The position numbers were made by a program, and so were the translations under genes. From Dryas octopetala (taxonomy: Eukaryota > Streptophyta > Magnoliopsida > Rosales > Rosaceae), in assembly GCA_963921425.1 (NCBI GenBank), contig OY992837.1:11195896-11259895 (forward strand): a stretch of DNA of 64,000 nucleotides, in the 5' to 3' direction. Under the pieces are notes generated by a model. The model saw only the letters and a list, made by a program, of their open reading frames with translations. It made no database searches and was not told where the DNA came from. This document shows positions 21,605-34,513 of this stretch, one piece after another. Positions within the stretch are counted from its first letter, which is position 1; each line of letters starts with the position of its first letter.

Positions 21605-24600
21605 TTTTCGATCTGGGTTTCCCGGTAATGGATCGATCCTTTTTGGGTTTCGTGCGTTTTCGCTGTTGATATGATATGTAGTTGAAATAAGGGTTTTTAT
21701 GGATGTTTTATTGGGCTTTCGAGAAGCTCGAATACACTAATTTTGTTGTTTTTTTTTTTTAATTATAATTATTTGGATGTTTGACTTGTTCATGTTTCAA
21801 AATCTCATCACTTTCTTGTCTCAAGTTAAAGTGTTCATGTTTATTAATTTCTATCATGTAGTGGTAATGTGGTATCAGGAGCTGTGAGCTTGTAATTGCC
21901 TTGAGTCTTACAAATCAATTAACAGTATAAATATGTGGGCAATGATCGAAAATTTGCTCTGAAAATTTTGAAGTATTTCGGTTGTGAAATTTACCCCCCC
22001 TATACAAGGGTTTTTATCAATACTACATTATGAACACATTCTTAATTACATTATATAATTGATGAGGTGGGTTGGCATTTAATTGAATTGTCTTTTTCTT
22101 TACTTCCACGGATTATGTTGCAGTCTCACATTCTAAAACTTGGGGGATCTCTAGTTTTTATCATAGAGGTTATCTGTGCTGTTTTGAAAATCACAATCAC
22201 AAATTGGGTGTCATTAGCTAAAATGGGAGTGTTGTGCTAATCACCTATATCTAGAAATGAACAGTGTGTTACCCCTTTAAGTGGGGTGTGTGTTGCTTTC
22301 ACATGTTTTGCACGTGTTCGATTACTCATTAGTTATGCTTCAATTGACTATTATTGAAATTTGAAGAAGAATGTGAATAGTTTGAATTTGATGTAATCAA
22401 GAACTTGTTTCTGCGACTTATCTGTGAGGTGTTTGTCATTTGGCATGTGATGGTAGATGTATCTCCATGTATAGGCTCTTGTTTGTATCAAGAAATTGGA
22501 GTTTTTATCATATCATTGCTCCATACCATTGCTCAATTTTTGTGCCTGTTTTGTGTAATATAATCAAGGGTTGAGACTTGGTGTTGATGTAATTGTTAAA
22601 ATATAGATTCTGTTGCCTCTGTCCTATTTTTGAGCTTTTCAGTCATAAAGCCAAGTGATGGGTTGGTGTTATTATAGAGATTGGGTTTAAAAGGGATGTA
22701 GTAGCCATTTATGATTCATCCTTTGTCAATGGAGTTCATAGTCTTGGTTTCAGGTTGGTTTCTTGTTGGATTTATGTTAATCCTAGATATCATCTTGAAA
22801 AGGGAATTTGAGTTGTTCTGCATGGTTCAAATATGCCTTAACCTTTAATTAGACTAGATCCAAAGATTTTGGGTAGGTTTGTGCTTGATTGATTACCTTG
22901 GACCAAGATGTTAAAGTATATTGTGGAAAATACTTGGGAAAGCCGGGACATAAAGGAACTATGAGTACCAAAATGCTGTTTGATTATATACTAGAAATTT
23001 CTTTCTCTTCACTATGAGACAGCCTTTTGGGAAAGGTATGTCTAACATTATGAGTTGAATTGGTTTGGATCCTTTGTATGATTATCTCGAACCTCATATG
23101 AGTTTGTAGTCACCGCTTTATATATTCATTGGTGCTCAATTTATAGGTGTTAAGTCTCTCCTTGATTAGGAAGCAGAAGAAGAGGGGGGGGGGCGGCGTG
23201 TGTTGTTTTATAGGTGAAAATGACATTGAAGCAAACATGATACTAAAATTGTGATATAACCATCTTTCTAGCGGGCTGCTGCTTACTGGGTATCAAGTAT
23301 CAACTGTATCAGAATGTGTTACTTGTTGTCAGATGCTTCATATGGATATGCGGATGGTAGATTTTTCTCCAACCATTTCTTGTGCCACCATGGTTAAACT
23401 ATTTTTGCTTCTACTTGTCTGGAAATAGATTTTGCATATAGTTTTATGTTTTTCAAGAGTTTTAGGGTGCGTTTGGTAACGTTTTACAAAACAGTTTTTC
23501 ATTTTACAAATTCAAAAAATGATAAAAATGCGTTTGGTTTCCGTATTGAGAAAACAGTTTTTGAAAAACACAAAATAGAATTTCTAGTTTACAGTGTAAA
23601 TTCAGAAAACGGCTAAATGATGTTTTCAGTGAATTTAGAAAATATAGAGAATACGGATACAAATAAAAAAAAAAATTTCAATTACGCTACTAGACGTCTT
23701 TTCATATTTTGAGAATACAAAATTTAATTTGTCATTTTCATTTTACAATACAGTTTTTAGAAAATTGTTCTGTAAAACATTACCAGACAGGCCATCCTTG
23801 TATACACCATTGTAACATAAGGTTCTGATAATTTGGTTTACTCAACTCCAGTCATGGAGAAAATGGATAATTGGGTATGATTATCATCAACCTGGCTCTG
23901 ATTCTCTGAATGGGGCAGGGATATAAATATATGATTATCATCAACCTGGCTAGGATTAACAGGTAACCACAATGGTCTTGCACAGAGCAGCAAATATAAC
24001 AAATTAACAATCCTTGGTGGAAGCCACCACAAAAATCGAACCCAATGCCATCAGGAGGCTCCAGAATTCAAAAAACTGGCAGCAAATTCCGAGTTTTTGA
24101 AGCCAAAAGTCTATTCAAACGAAGAAAGCAAAAGAAAGTACTTTTGAAGTTTATTAGCCACCGGATTCCGTGTTTTTGTTTTCTATCAAGTAAAGGGGAT
24201 TCGAACTTTGTACATCTTTAACATTGTGAAGTGCGAGCAAATTCTTAGTTGGTTCCTCATGATCACGAATCACGGATAATCACCAATTTATGAATAAAAA
24301 AACCTTTAAGCTCCAAACAGACTTTTTATAAGAAGTTTCGAGTACTCAAAAACACATTTTCATGCTTAGAAAATATTGAGAAAGAGATCAGGATGATCCG
24401 ATGATGGAGTGTATACGTATTAGAAAAGTGAATATTGGTCTTTTTTTTGGCTAATAAAGGAATTGACAATTGTATCCCCTTTCCAAATTCAGTCCATTAT
24501 AATTTGAGCTTGTTGTTTGCTCACATATATGCATCAATAACACCAACTTTAATTAGTATTTGAATCATTTGATAAATTAAGCACTGCACTTCCTACAAGC

Positions 24601-24660
24601 ATACAAGTTCAATAGTTGAAGGCACTTTTTCTCTAAGATGTTGCCTAGCATGATTTCTTG
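21605..24660. other. Intergenic, repeats only
   Basis: Includes the 3' flank of the ESSS gene, a run of Gs near 23187-23197, a MITE (23465-23797) and a 21-bp direct repeat ATGATTATCATCAACCTGGCT near 23877 and 23932. No further gene is recognised. Confidence 0.5.
23465..23797. mobile_element. Tourist-like (PIF/Harbinger-type) MITE
   Basis: A 333-bp element. It begins GGGTGCGTTTGGTAACGTTT, and the complement of its end is GGATGGCCTGTCTGGTAATG, followed in both by TTTTACA(A/G)AACA. The flanks are TTA and TTG, a near match to the 3-bp TTA target duplication of this class. No coding capacity. Confidence 0.6.
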
Positions 24661-24675
24661 ACCATTCTTCCCTCT

Positions 24676-26362
24676 TCAATTCTTAATATCTTTCTTCAGT
24701 CTGTGCTGAGGAAAATACCAAGGTCGTATGGCAGCATCGACAACAATTTTTTCCAACTCAACAGCAGTCTCTGTCAAGTATTTGACAAGTCCAAAATCAC
24801 TGGTGCGACCAAAGTAGCCTACCATTTCCACCACCCTGAGGTAATGGTGGTAGCATTTGACAGCTTTCTTATATTGTATTTGAATATTATTCAACAAAAT
24901 ACCATGACCAAACAAACAATAAGCAATTGTGCATGGCTACATACTACATGCATGCATATATAGGCAGCTTCCAAAGCGGAAATTTGCAAATTAATTTGTG
25001 GATCAGATCTAAGCATTTGTGGGGCAGATCGAAGCCCCTTCAGTTTAGCACAATGGGGTTCCAGTTCTAACCTCATTCCTTGATTTCAAAACCGAAAACC
25101 CTACAAGCGAGTTGAACATCGATTTCAAAAAAAACCCTTTGAGCCAAACTAAAAAGGGATTCAATTACTTTGGTCTGCAGTAATTATATATATACACACT
25201 GCACACATATTAACAAGTTAAAAACATAACTACAAATCTCAATTGAACATTTGAATTAGGTTATCGGATCATGATATAATCGATCTCTAGTATATTTTGT
25301 TGCATTACAGTGACAGACATGATTTTGCAATTTAAAAAATAAATAAATAAATAAAAGGATATATATGTACTCACATGCAAAACAAGTTTGTGCAAGTAAG
25401 GAGATGCCTCAATCAAGGAAGTTAACTGAAGAAGACTACAATCATCATCTGAATCGAATAATAATTCCAAATGCTTGAGATTTGCTAGTATATATAGGAA
25501 ATACAGGATTCTCCTTGTAAAAATGAAAACCAAACAATTAGGAGTAGGCCAAAGGAATTAAAACAAACACATAACAATTAATTACATGAACTAACCAGTG
25601 CTATTCGATTCAGTTTGAGAATATGTAGCTGAGAACCACAATATGAAAGTTGGCCGAGGGCAACCTCTATGAAACCACCATTATAGGAGGTCATCTCATA
25701 AATTGTTACCTCAACAAGCTTCGGTACATTTCTAAGAAGGAGGTTTATCTTACCTCCAGCATAAATAAATGAAACAAGGTTTGCTTCACAAATCTCAATG
25801 CTTTTGACATTGAAACATAGTTGTATCACTAAGTACTTCAATGCGATTGTTGGGCTGCAAACTCTTAAATTACACAAAGATAGAGAATCATACACGAATA
25901 ATTGTTCGAGAGCTGGGCAGTTAGACAAGATGTACTCTAGAACTTGTCCGGTCACATTAACAGATTTGAAATGAAGAATTTGGAGGGACTTGAAGCGGCC
26001 GATACCTCCTAATTAAAAGTTTGTTGGTAAATGTATAAGATCGGAAACTTGATCGAGCAGAAATACCATATTGTAACAAGTCCAACTCAAGCATTTGAAC
26101 TCCCTTTCTCATTGCAAATTGAATCCATTTACTAATGGAACTTGCAACTCTTATCTAGATCAAAAGCAACCCTAAATTGTTTGATGTTTGGGGCCCTATG
26201 TTGTTCCACCACACTATTCACCCAATCCATGTACCTTTGGACTTCCAAATGTCGTAATTTTTTCGGTTTGAGGTGAAAAAAAGTGCATAAAGTTTTCTCA
26301 GCATCAAAGTTGAGAGTCATAGTAAACTCCCAAACGTACCTTCATCGCTTGGAAAGGATACT
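24676..26362 (-). pseudogene. F-box/LRR (FBD-like) pseudogene
   Basis: Remnant of a plant F-box/LRR gene. Exons in order on the minus strand: 26362-25596, 25484-25375 and about 24866-24676. The N-terminal F-box is cut off, leaving only its end (ILSKR, then a TGA where the sister copy at 58608 has Trp, then RYVWEFT). LRR-like segments follow (LKPKKLRHLEV, NCPALEQLFVYDSLSLCNLRV, NLKHLELLFDSDDDCS), then a tail with VEMVGYFGRTSDFGLVKYL and LEKIVVDAA, as in FBD-type ends. A frameshift lies near 26145. Such proteins are substrate adaptors of SCF ubiquitin ligases; this copy is very unlikely to work. Confidence 0.8.
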
Positions 26363-26390
26363 ATACCCCCCTAACTCAATTTTAGAAAAC

Positions 26391-26646
26391 GATGCTAACT
26401 CAATTCTATTAAATGCTTTACCCCAAAACCGTTAAAAATCAATATCTCTATTATAGACACGTAGCACCATGTTGGCAACATGTGGCTTCTGCCTGATGTC
26501 ATTTTAGGCTTCAGTTGATGGTTAACACAACATACCCTCACGCAGAAAGTCAAGTGGCACCAATGTCACGTCACATGTGCAAAACTAACAAAGAAATTGA
26601 TTTTATTTAACGGTTTTGGGGTAAACTTTTTAACAAAATGAGCATC
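26391..26646. mobile_element. MITE-like foldback beside the broken F-box
   Basis: The outer ends are GATGCT and AGCATC. Inner arms TTTACCCCAAAACCGTTAAA and its complement TTTAACGGTTTTGGGGTAAA match almost perfectly, giving arms of about 45 bp. It lies about 30 bp from the point where F-box homology stops. Confidence 0.6.
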
Positions 26647-27255
26647 AGAGCATAGGATATGAAGTGTCAAAAATTTTAGTCTCGGGAACAAACAGCAATC
26701 ATGATATACTTTGAGGGTGATATTTGCAATTAAGCCTTTAAAAATCAATATTGGTTTGGTTTGAAGCATAGTTATTAATATACGGGATGGTTACGTACCA
26801 GTATTATCAAAATATTTACTTTAAAAGTATGGTAAAAATTCGGTTATAATATAATTTTTTATTTTTTTCAAAAGTATTCGAATAATACATTATAATATGA
26901 AAAATAATACATGTATAATACAAGAATGATACGCATATAATTGACTAATATGTGTATTATATGTTTAAATTGAAAAATTTGCATACTCTTTTGTTTTTTT
27001 AAATATAGAAAACGAAACGCGAATTTGCTAACTATGGTTTGAAGTTTATACTTTGATAGTTTGATCCTTCCCATGGTCCCCTCTGACCTCAAGATGGGCT
27101 TTTGCCTTTCTGTACTTTGAAAGAGTTAGGTTTAGTTCACAATTTTTTAGTTTTGGGGTATACATTTGGGCTTTGACTATTTGTGCAAGTGCCCTTGGAT
27201 ATACGCTCCAAACAGACATATATTTTAAGAATGTTTCGAGTGCTCATATGAATAA

Positions 27256-27444
27256 TGCTATACTTACCACATTCTTATACCACATTTTTATACCATCTTA
27301 CGTGCCATTACTTTTTTGGACAAAATTTTTCTTTTTCATTTTGGATTTTTATTTTTATTTTTTAGTATCCAATGTATGAATGCCATGTAAGTTGCCACAT
27401 AAGGTGGTATGAAAATGTGGTATAAAAATGTAGTATATCTAGCA
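27256..27444. mobile_element. 189-bp MITE with long TIRs
   Basis: Left arm TGCTATACTTACCACATTCT TATACCACATTTTTATACCA; the complement of the right arm is TGCTAGATATACTACATTTT TATACCACATTTTCATACCA. The arms exceed 50 bp and leave a short T-rich loop. Non-coding. Confidence 0.75.
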
Positions 27445-29560
27445 CTACTGTAAAAATTATTCAGCAAGGGTCAAGAGATCAGGATGCGATGGCGTACACA
27501 CATATATATATATATATATATGCTTATATTAATCAATTTCTTGTAATTCTATATCTGTCTAATTGAGAATCAATTAATTCTTGTATATATTCAAATATAA
27601 ACCAAAGCACTCTCCAAGCATGTGGGGTACGTGCAATCAGGCACATGCATGCATGTTTCTCTGGGTGTTCCTTTTGTAACCCAGAAAAGGCATACGCATA
27701 TGCATATGTTCATGTGAAAGTAATGAATGCCATGTTTGTTTAAGAGTATAAAGCAATTCTCGATTAACCTTGACTTGATCACTGGCTATTAACTTATTAA
27801 GTGTACCCAAACCATCCATAATCGCATCCTCACATGCGTAAAAACACCTTGGCTTACTTGATGCGTATGTTTTGAGGAGTTCTAGATCCAATCTGTCATG
27901 GATGTAAAACAGCCAAATTTAATTAGTGTACGTTGACCTAAAGATGGCCGGGCTTTTGTCTTTCTGTACTTTGAGGAGTTACTTTTTTTTTTTTATCCAA
28001 CTCAAAAAAAAAAAAAAAGAGAACTCTATAATGTATGTAAAATTAATATACAGTAATCCAACTTTGGCAGTTTAGCGACACTTCGTTAAAAAGAAAAACT
28101 AGGGTGTTCACGAAGGGAACAAATAAGTAATTAACAAATTAAGAACAAGAAAGACAACTTCTAATGATAAAATCTAAGCAAGAATTGTTAAGGGATTGAG
28201 GATTAGTTGGAGTTTCCGAGCATTTACTAAGGGCTCAATAATTGAATAATAAATAAAAGACTACATAAAATCTATCGAACCCCACTAGCTTCTAAGTACA
28301 TTCACCTCTATACATACACCATTTTATGATGTGTGTAGCATGGTCCATGCGGACCATGCCGCTGCCATACGTCCAAATTGGCCGGACCCAACTCAACCAC
28401 TACTTATAATTAAGGTGGCATACCTTATATATATATATATGTGACTGTACAAAGAAGCTAGTTTATTTGTGGACATTCACAACTAAGACAAAATGTAGAT
28501 GTACAATCTCTAGCCTACGGTCCAATGGGCATGAAAGTTGAAGTGTCAACATCCACATTTAAGAAAGAGAAATGCTAATTACTTTTTTTTATTTTTTATT
28601 TTTTATTTTGTCTTCTCTTGCTTATTATGCAGTGTAGTTGTATGGTCGAATTAATTTATTTTCTAGACCCTCTTTAGAGATCATATATCTTTGTAAAAAG
28701 TAAACTGTATCAAAAATCATTTAGTTATTTAACTGTTATTATATAAATCGACAATTTTGGTAATAATTAAATTTATCATACATCTATTTGATAACAATTA
28801 GATGACTAAATAATTTTCGATACTATTTCGATCATGCGACTAAATTGCATAATGAGTTGGAGAAGAGAAAATGTAGAAGGAAAAGATAGAAAAGATAAGA
28901 TAACTAACATTTCTCTTTAAGAAAAATCTAGAGCTCTTAGTCCTTATTTGCGGATCGAAAATGTCTATCTTTTAAAATGAATCCTTGAGAAAACTTAGTT
29001 TAATTAAAAATTGTTTATCTATTTATTTATCATAATTATCATTTCTGTTTCAACAGATAATTGCATTTATTTGTTTAAGAGTCAAGACCAAACAATATTC
29101 CATTTGGTTAATTCTTCTTGAATAATTTAAAAAGTGCACCCTTGATCTCCTGTAGTTTGGTTTTTGTGTACAAGATCACCGGAAGGTGACAAGAAAAAGG
29201 TGGATTCTTTTACTGTTTTGTCATAATAAAGTGATGGTAGGAGACAAAGACGAGGATCTCACTCAACAATCAACATAGCCTGCCAAAAAAAATAAAAAAT
29301 AAAAAATACATAGCCTGCTACCGCTGATTAGCAGAAGGTCATTGTCGGTGGGAGTAGTTGTCCGTGAGAATGAGATGACCAAACTATACAACTAACCATC
29401 ACAAATTATGTGATAGCCTTTTATAAATTTATATCTAGATTTTCATTAGAGCTTTAATAATAAGTAAAATACTTGCATATATGTTATCACACCCTTTAAA
29501 AATTAGAATTTAAATTTTGGATTCTAACATATTCTATAATTTATAAATTTCTTATGAAGT

Positions 29561-29840
29561 AAATTATGTATTTGGTCGATTTATTATTTTATAAATTTCA
29601 TTTTGGTCTATAAATTTTTTGAAGTTTTATATTGGTTCATGAATTGTTTAAAGTGTTTCATTTGTTCAAATTAAACAATTTTGTCCCTCAATTTTGTACC
29701 AATGAGTTGACTTTGAGAAATAAAATTGTCCATTTTAGACCCAAATAGAACATATCAAACAATTCGTGGACTATGAAGCTTAAAAATTCATGGACCAAAA
29801 TGAAATTTATAGAATAATAAATAGACCAAACGCATAATTT
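29561..29840. mobile_element. 280-bp foldback MITE
   Basis: AAATTATGTATTTGGTCGAT at the left pairs with the complement of the right end, AAATTATGCGTTTGGTCTAT, and the match continues through ATAAATTTCATTTTGGTC. The arms are about 70-100 bp. Confidence 0.75.
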
Positions 29841-32440
29841 TCTCTTTCGATGACATTGTGGTAAATTATACAATTTGAGCAACTAGCCATGCCATCTAAT
29901 GTAAAAAAAAAAATTGATAGATTTAAGAATTTGATTTTAATTGCAAACTAAATTAGATCACGAATATTTGATTGAAATTTTTTAATTCGCATTAAAGATA
30001 AAATTCATCCAAGATCAAAAGTGTAGTGATGAATCTAACGCCTTCTCTCCTCTTTTGATGAATTTCGAACTCCAAACTTATGGGTAACCAATTTGTTTGA
30101 GAATGATTTAAAGAGAAATATCTATATTCATTAACATGCTAGTAGTACATTATTAAAATCGTATAAAATTTTTCTTTAACGTAAATGTTAAAATGCTTAC
30201 ACAAAAGTGTTTCACTTTTGTATTTTATTACAGAACACTATAAAAAATATTTTATTTTATTTTATTTGTGAGAGAATTTGAATTTGTGAGATCTCTAACA
30301 TTATGGAAAAAATAACACAAAATTAATAATTAATTGGTATATTTTTAATTATTTAAAAACTTCAAAAATATTTATAAAAACAAAAAAATTTAAAAGATAT
30401 AACCGATATACCATTATGTGGTATAACTAATCCAACTATAACTATAGTCATAAACTTAGCTCTGAACTTTTCTAGTCTAGAATATGGTAAAAGCTTGAAC
30501 TACCTCATTATAGTGATCACATGACTTAAATCACATTGTCACGTGCATAGGAAACAACTTATGAAAGTCTCAAAAGACATAAGAAAATAAGTTAATCACC
30601 TACCTATTAAAATAATCAATAGATAAAGCCATAAAGGTACCAAATTAGGTCCACAAGTCGCTTGAATGGAAGTCCCCTTTTGTCAACTAGTACAGCTGAA
30701 TCCTTGCATCTACGAGACTACGACCATAATTACACCAATCTTTAGTCTTTACATTAATTTAAGTTGGCATTTCAATCTCAAGTAGGAATGACAGAATTTA
30801 ACACCACGTACTGTTAAATAAATGTACAAGTAGTCAAGTAGATCCATAATTCGGCTATGAGCCTATGATATAGTATTTTTTTTTCAAATTTAAATTTCAT
30901 TTGTCTAAGTATGTTGTATTGTTGCAGTTGGTGGGTAACTCGTTTAGAAGAGGAGTATAATTTACCTCTCCGCACCCAAATTTAATTCCCTCTCCCTCTA
31001 AATCTAAAATAAAAATAAAAATTTGTTGTATTATTTTTTGCTAACAAAAAGAGAAATTGGCTTTTTTGCGGGTTTGTCTTGGGGGTTTCTTTTATTTTAT
31101 GAAGTTCAATACTCAAATTATCATCTCTTGATTTCAGAAGATGAAGAAGAATTTAGCCCACAACACACTTTTTTAGAGGAGACTAAAAGAATTCGAATTC
31201 AATTTTTCGAGATTAACTGTAGTTCTGTGTATGAAAATTATAATGAGCCTGCTCATGCTCTTGTTGTTTTGAAATACATTGTGCGAACCTAAAAACTCTC
31301 CACAAACTCGTTAAAACCCGAAACTTTTTATTCGGCCTATTGGGTCTATCAAACTTAATAGTAAACGTTGGATTATCTAGACAATAAAAAAAGTTAATTT
31401 CAATCTAGAATAATGTTAGGAAGATGGCATTTTGATACCACTTTCACATCTCTTTCTAAGACTCTATGGGGTCGTTTGGTAAGGCTAACTATTAAGGATT
31501 TCACTATTTTTTGAGACTGTCCTGTACTTTCTCGGATAGGCCTAAGTTAGACTAATATTATCCTACATTTGATGTATGTTGCATCAGACTAAGAAGATAA
31601 ATTATCAAAATAGTGATGACTTGTGTTTGTTGTTATATATCGGACTAAAATATTAAAATTTCTTTTTTTTAATAATAAAATATATCATTTGTGTTATTCA
31701 TCTTTACGATCATAAAAAAATCAACAACTCATATATAAACACTTTTTTTTTTCTTTCTTCTTCTTCTTCTATGATCTGCAACTCTCACCTCCTCTTTTTT
31801 CTTCTTTTTTTTTTTTTTTTTCTAATTCTTTTTTCTTCTTGTTTGATCTGAAATAATTAAAACAAAAAAAACATTAGAACCCAGAAAAATCAAGTACATC
31901 GCTTGCCTCTGCTTCTGGCCTTTCTCTTAGTCCTGACCAAGTACATCGCCTGAACTGGCCGTCTATTGACCATCGCCTTCATCTTCTGTGTCGATTTCTC
32001 TCTCTCCGGTAGACGGGGGAGAAAGAGTTGCAGAAAGGGAGTCAGCTCAGTGAGGGGGAGAGGCTCCTTGTTATTTTGTGAGGTGCATTTGCACAGTGCA
32101 ATATTAGAACGTGTAAAGAGTTGTGGTTAAGTGAGCTGGATGGATAATACAGTCTCACTTAAAAGTTAAAGCTAGCACTGGTGGTGGTGGTACCAAATAC
32201 GGGATACGTGTCTTATTTAAGACAGTCCCTCTAATGCCCTATAATCCCGTGCGACATGCCGTACTTGTATTAGAGAGATCATATACAATATAGTTACCAC
32301 AAAGTAGAAAGAGGATATGGTATATCACATTTTCCATGGACCCATAAAGAAGCAGATCATATCTAATACTCGATCAACTTTGTCCCTCCCAGATCCCAAA
32401 CCCATCTATCTCACTCTCCCTCCAGCGGTTTAATACATGT

Positions 32441-34513
32441 TCTCATTTCAAAGACACTGACTGACACACACTTTTTTTTTTTTTTTGGCCGAAGACTGAC
32501 ACACACTTGACTTGCCACTGTGGTAAATCCACAAAGGCAATGATGGCAATTTAGGTATACCAGCAGTAAACTTACACATAACGCGTAACGTAACCGGTAC
32601 TACCCGGTCACTTCCCGCCACCGACAACTCTTTACCGGTCACCCCCTCCATTACTTTCCGTACCCACCCACTCCAGTGACCCACGAAGCTCACATCTCCC
32701 GAGAAAAAACCCTTTTTAAATGCCATCTTCCCTCCCCCACTCGTTATTATTCAACACTGCCAGTCTGCCACTGCCAAAATCTTCACAAATAAAAGCTCAT
32801 CCTTCAATGCTCACAATCACTCTCTCTCACTACACCCGATCTCTACATACACCTATACATATAGAGAGAGAAAGGGAGAGACAGAGAAGGGCCCAAAGTT
32901 GAAAATTGACATTGATAATCCCTAAGCAAAAAGGTTAGTTCAACTTTTAACTGTCAGTTACAGCTTTTTTGACTGCTCGATGTTGTTCTTTTCCGGCTCG
33001 GAAACAGACAACACGACCAAACGGCGTCGCATCGTTTTATTAGTATTCTGATCTGAATTCCGAAGCCTTTTTTCATGGTTCGGTTCGATCTTTGTCACTT
33101 TCTGACTCTCTGTTTTTTGCTTCGTTCCCAGGTTTGAGTTCTTCAATTCCGGCATTTCCTACTCTTTCATGGTGTTTTGCGTTTAGCTCAATTCGCCGTC
33201 GTTTTACGGTTTTAGCTTGGATTTCGACATTGCTCTGGAGCTCTGGTGACGTTTCCGGTTCTGTTGTTTCAACGTAGTAAGTTCTCAAAGCCTTTCTTTC
33301 TTTTCCTGTAAACTTGACATTGTTTACGGTCTAGATCTCGCCACGTCATCATATTGGTCAATGAAATCATTGTTATGGCTTATGATTGAATCTCAGATTG
33401 TTTTTAAGAAATTTCCATTTTTGTTTATTGTTAATTTGTTATGATGATTAAATTCAGCCAACTTTTCCCTTTTTCTTTGTGTTTTCTGAAATAGTAATTT
33501 CATAGATTTGATAGCGTTCTATTGGTTGGCCAAATCTTAAAAAGAGAAAAAGTAAATTAATCTAATATTAGCGATTTAATTGGACCGTGCGTTGTTTAGC
33601 TGTACCCAGTTGCCAGATTGAGGCAATATTCACTGTGTCAAATGCTATTCCACATTGATGGGGACGTAGAATATGATAGATTTGCGCTCTACTTCATTTT
33701 TGCTGGACCCTCCCAACTTTTTTTTGCTCTGTTTTGTTTTTATATCGAATTGATTCCCAAAATTGACCATTTTCACCCCGCATCATTTTGCACAAGTTTG
33801 AAATGTTTTAATTTCATTGTTTTGACATGTAGCTCCTCCCTGTTATTTATGATTTGGACCCCTCTGGCTGAAATTAATGGAAAATATCTGTGTCTTAAAT
33901 GACAGTGGTAGGGAAGCTGGCCCTTCTGAGTTGAATGAACAAACCAACTTTGTTTGGTCTGTGATGATTGATTTTTTTTTGTTTTGTATTTTATGGTGTA
34001 TCCTTTGAGTTTGAGATGGGAAGGCCAGGCTCCATAACTGATACAGACTTTATATACAGTTGTCATGAGCTTGCTCCTCACTGGGTTCTGCTGTTATGAA
34101 AATGAAGCTCTTGTGTTTTGTGTGTACTCAGTGGATTGCTGTTCTGTTTTTCATTTTTTAAAATTTTGTTTTTTCTAATGTCAAAAGTGTCGTACAAGCC
34201 TCCAATTGATGACCCAGAATGATGTTTTATTGCAGGCTGATAAGAAAACAATTTGGAATAAGGAAAGGCCCAGATAAAGTTTTGCAGCATTTTTAATGCA
34301 GAGAAAGTCACTAAGTAAGAGGTAGTTGCAATCCCATGTTTTATGCATCTAGTGTTAGCTTGGTTATATTTTCTTTCTTTTGTTTTTCCCCTCTCTCGTC
34401 TTCATCTGAGAGTAATAAGAAGAGCTTTGATTGATTGTTGATTGTTTGTCTTTTTCCATGTAACAGTTTCTTCATTTGATTGTTGTAGTTGGAGGAAGTA
34501 AAACTTGTTAAGC
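32441..34513 (+). promoter_or_regulatory. Upstream and leader region of the gar2-like gene
   Basis: No coding sequence is accepted. A GA-rich tract lies at 32865-32890 and CT-rich sequence at 32810-32850. A likely transcribed leader with at least one intron follows: ACGTAGTAAGTTC near 33275 fits a donor and TTTTATTGCAG near 34230 an acceptor. Start of transcription not determined. Confidence 0.4.

Larger units (their letters stand above)
26660..32440. other. Gene-poor AT-rich region
   Basis: About 5.8 kb without a recognisable gene. It holds MITEs at 27256-27444 and 29561-29840, a TA microsatellite near 27500 and long T or A tracts. An open frame on the minus strand at 27700-27891 (containing LELLKTYASSKPRCFYACED) has a plausible composition but no family I recognise. 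Confidence 0.5.

Noticed and set aside
31450..32260. A PIF/Harbinger element beginning GGGTCGTTTGGTAAGGC
   Set aside because: The left end looks right, but I could not find a matching right end; ACCAAATACGGGATACG near 32190 is too different.
32448..32726. Minus-strand ORF of 92 codons upstream of the gar2-like gene
   Set aside because: It lies in probable promoter DNA of that gene, ends in homopolymer sequence and matches no family I know.
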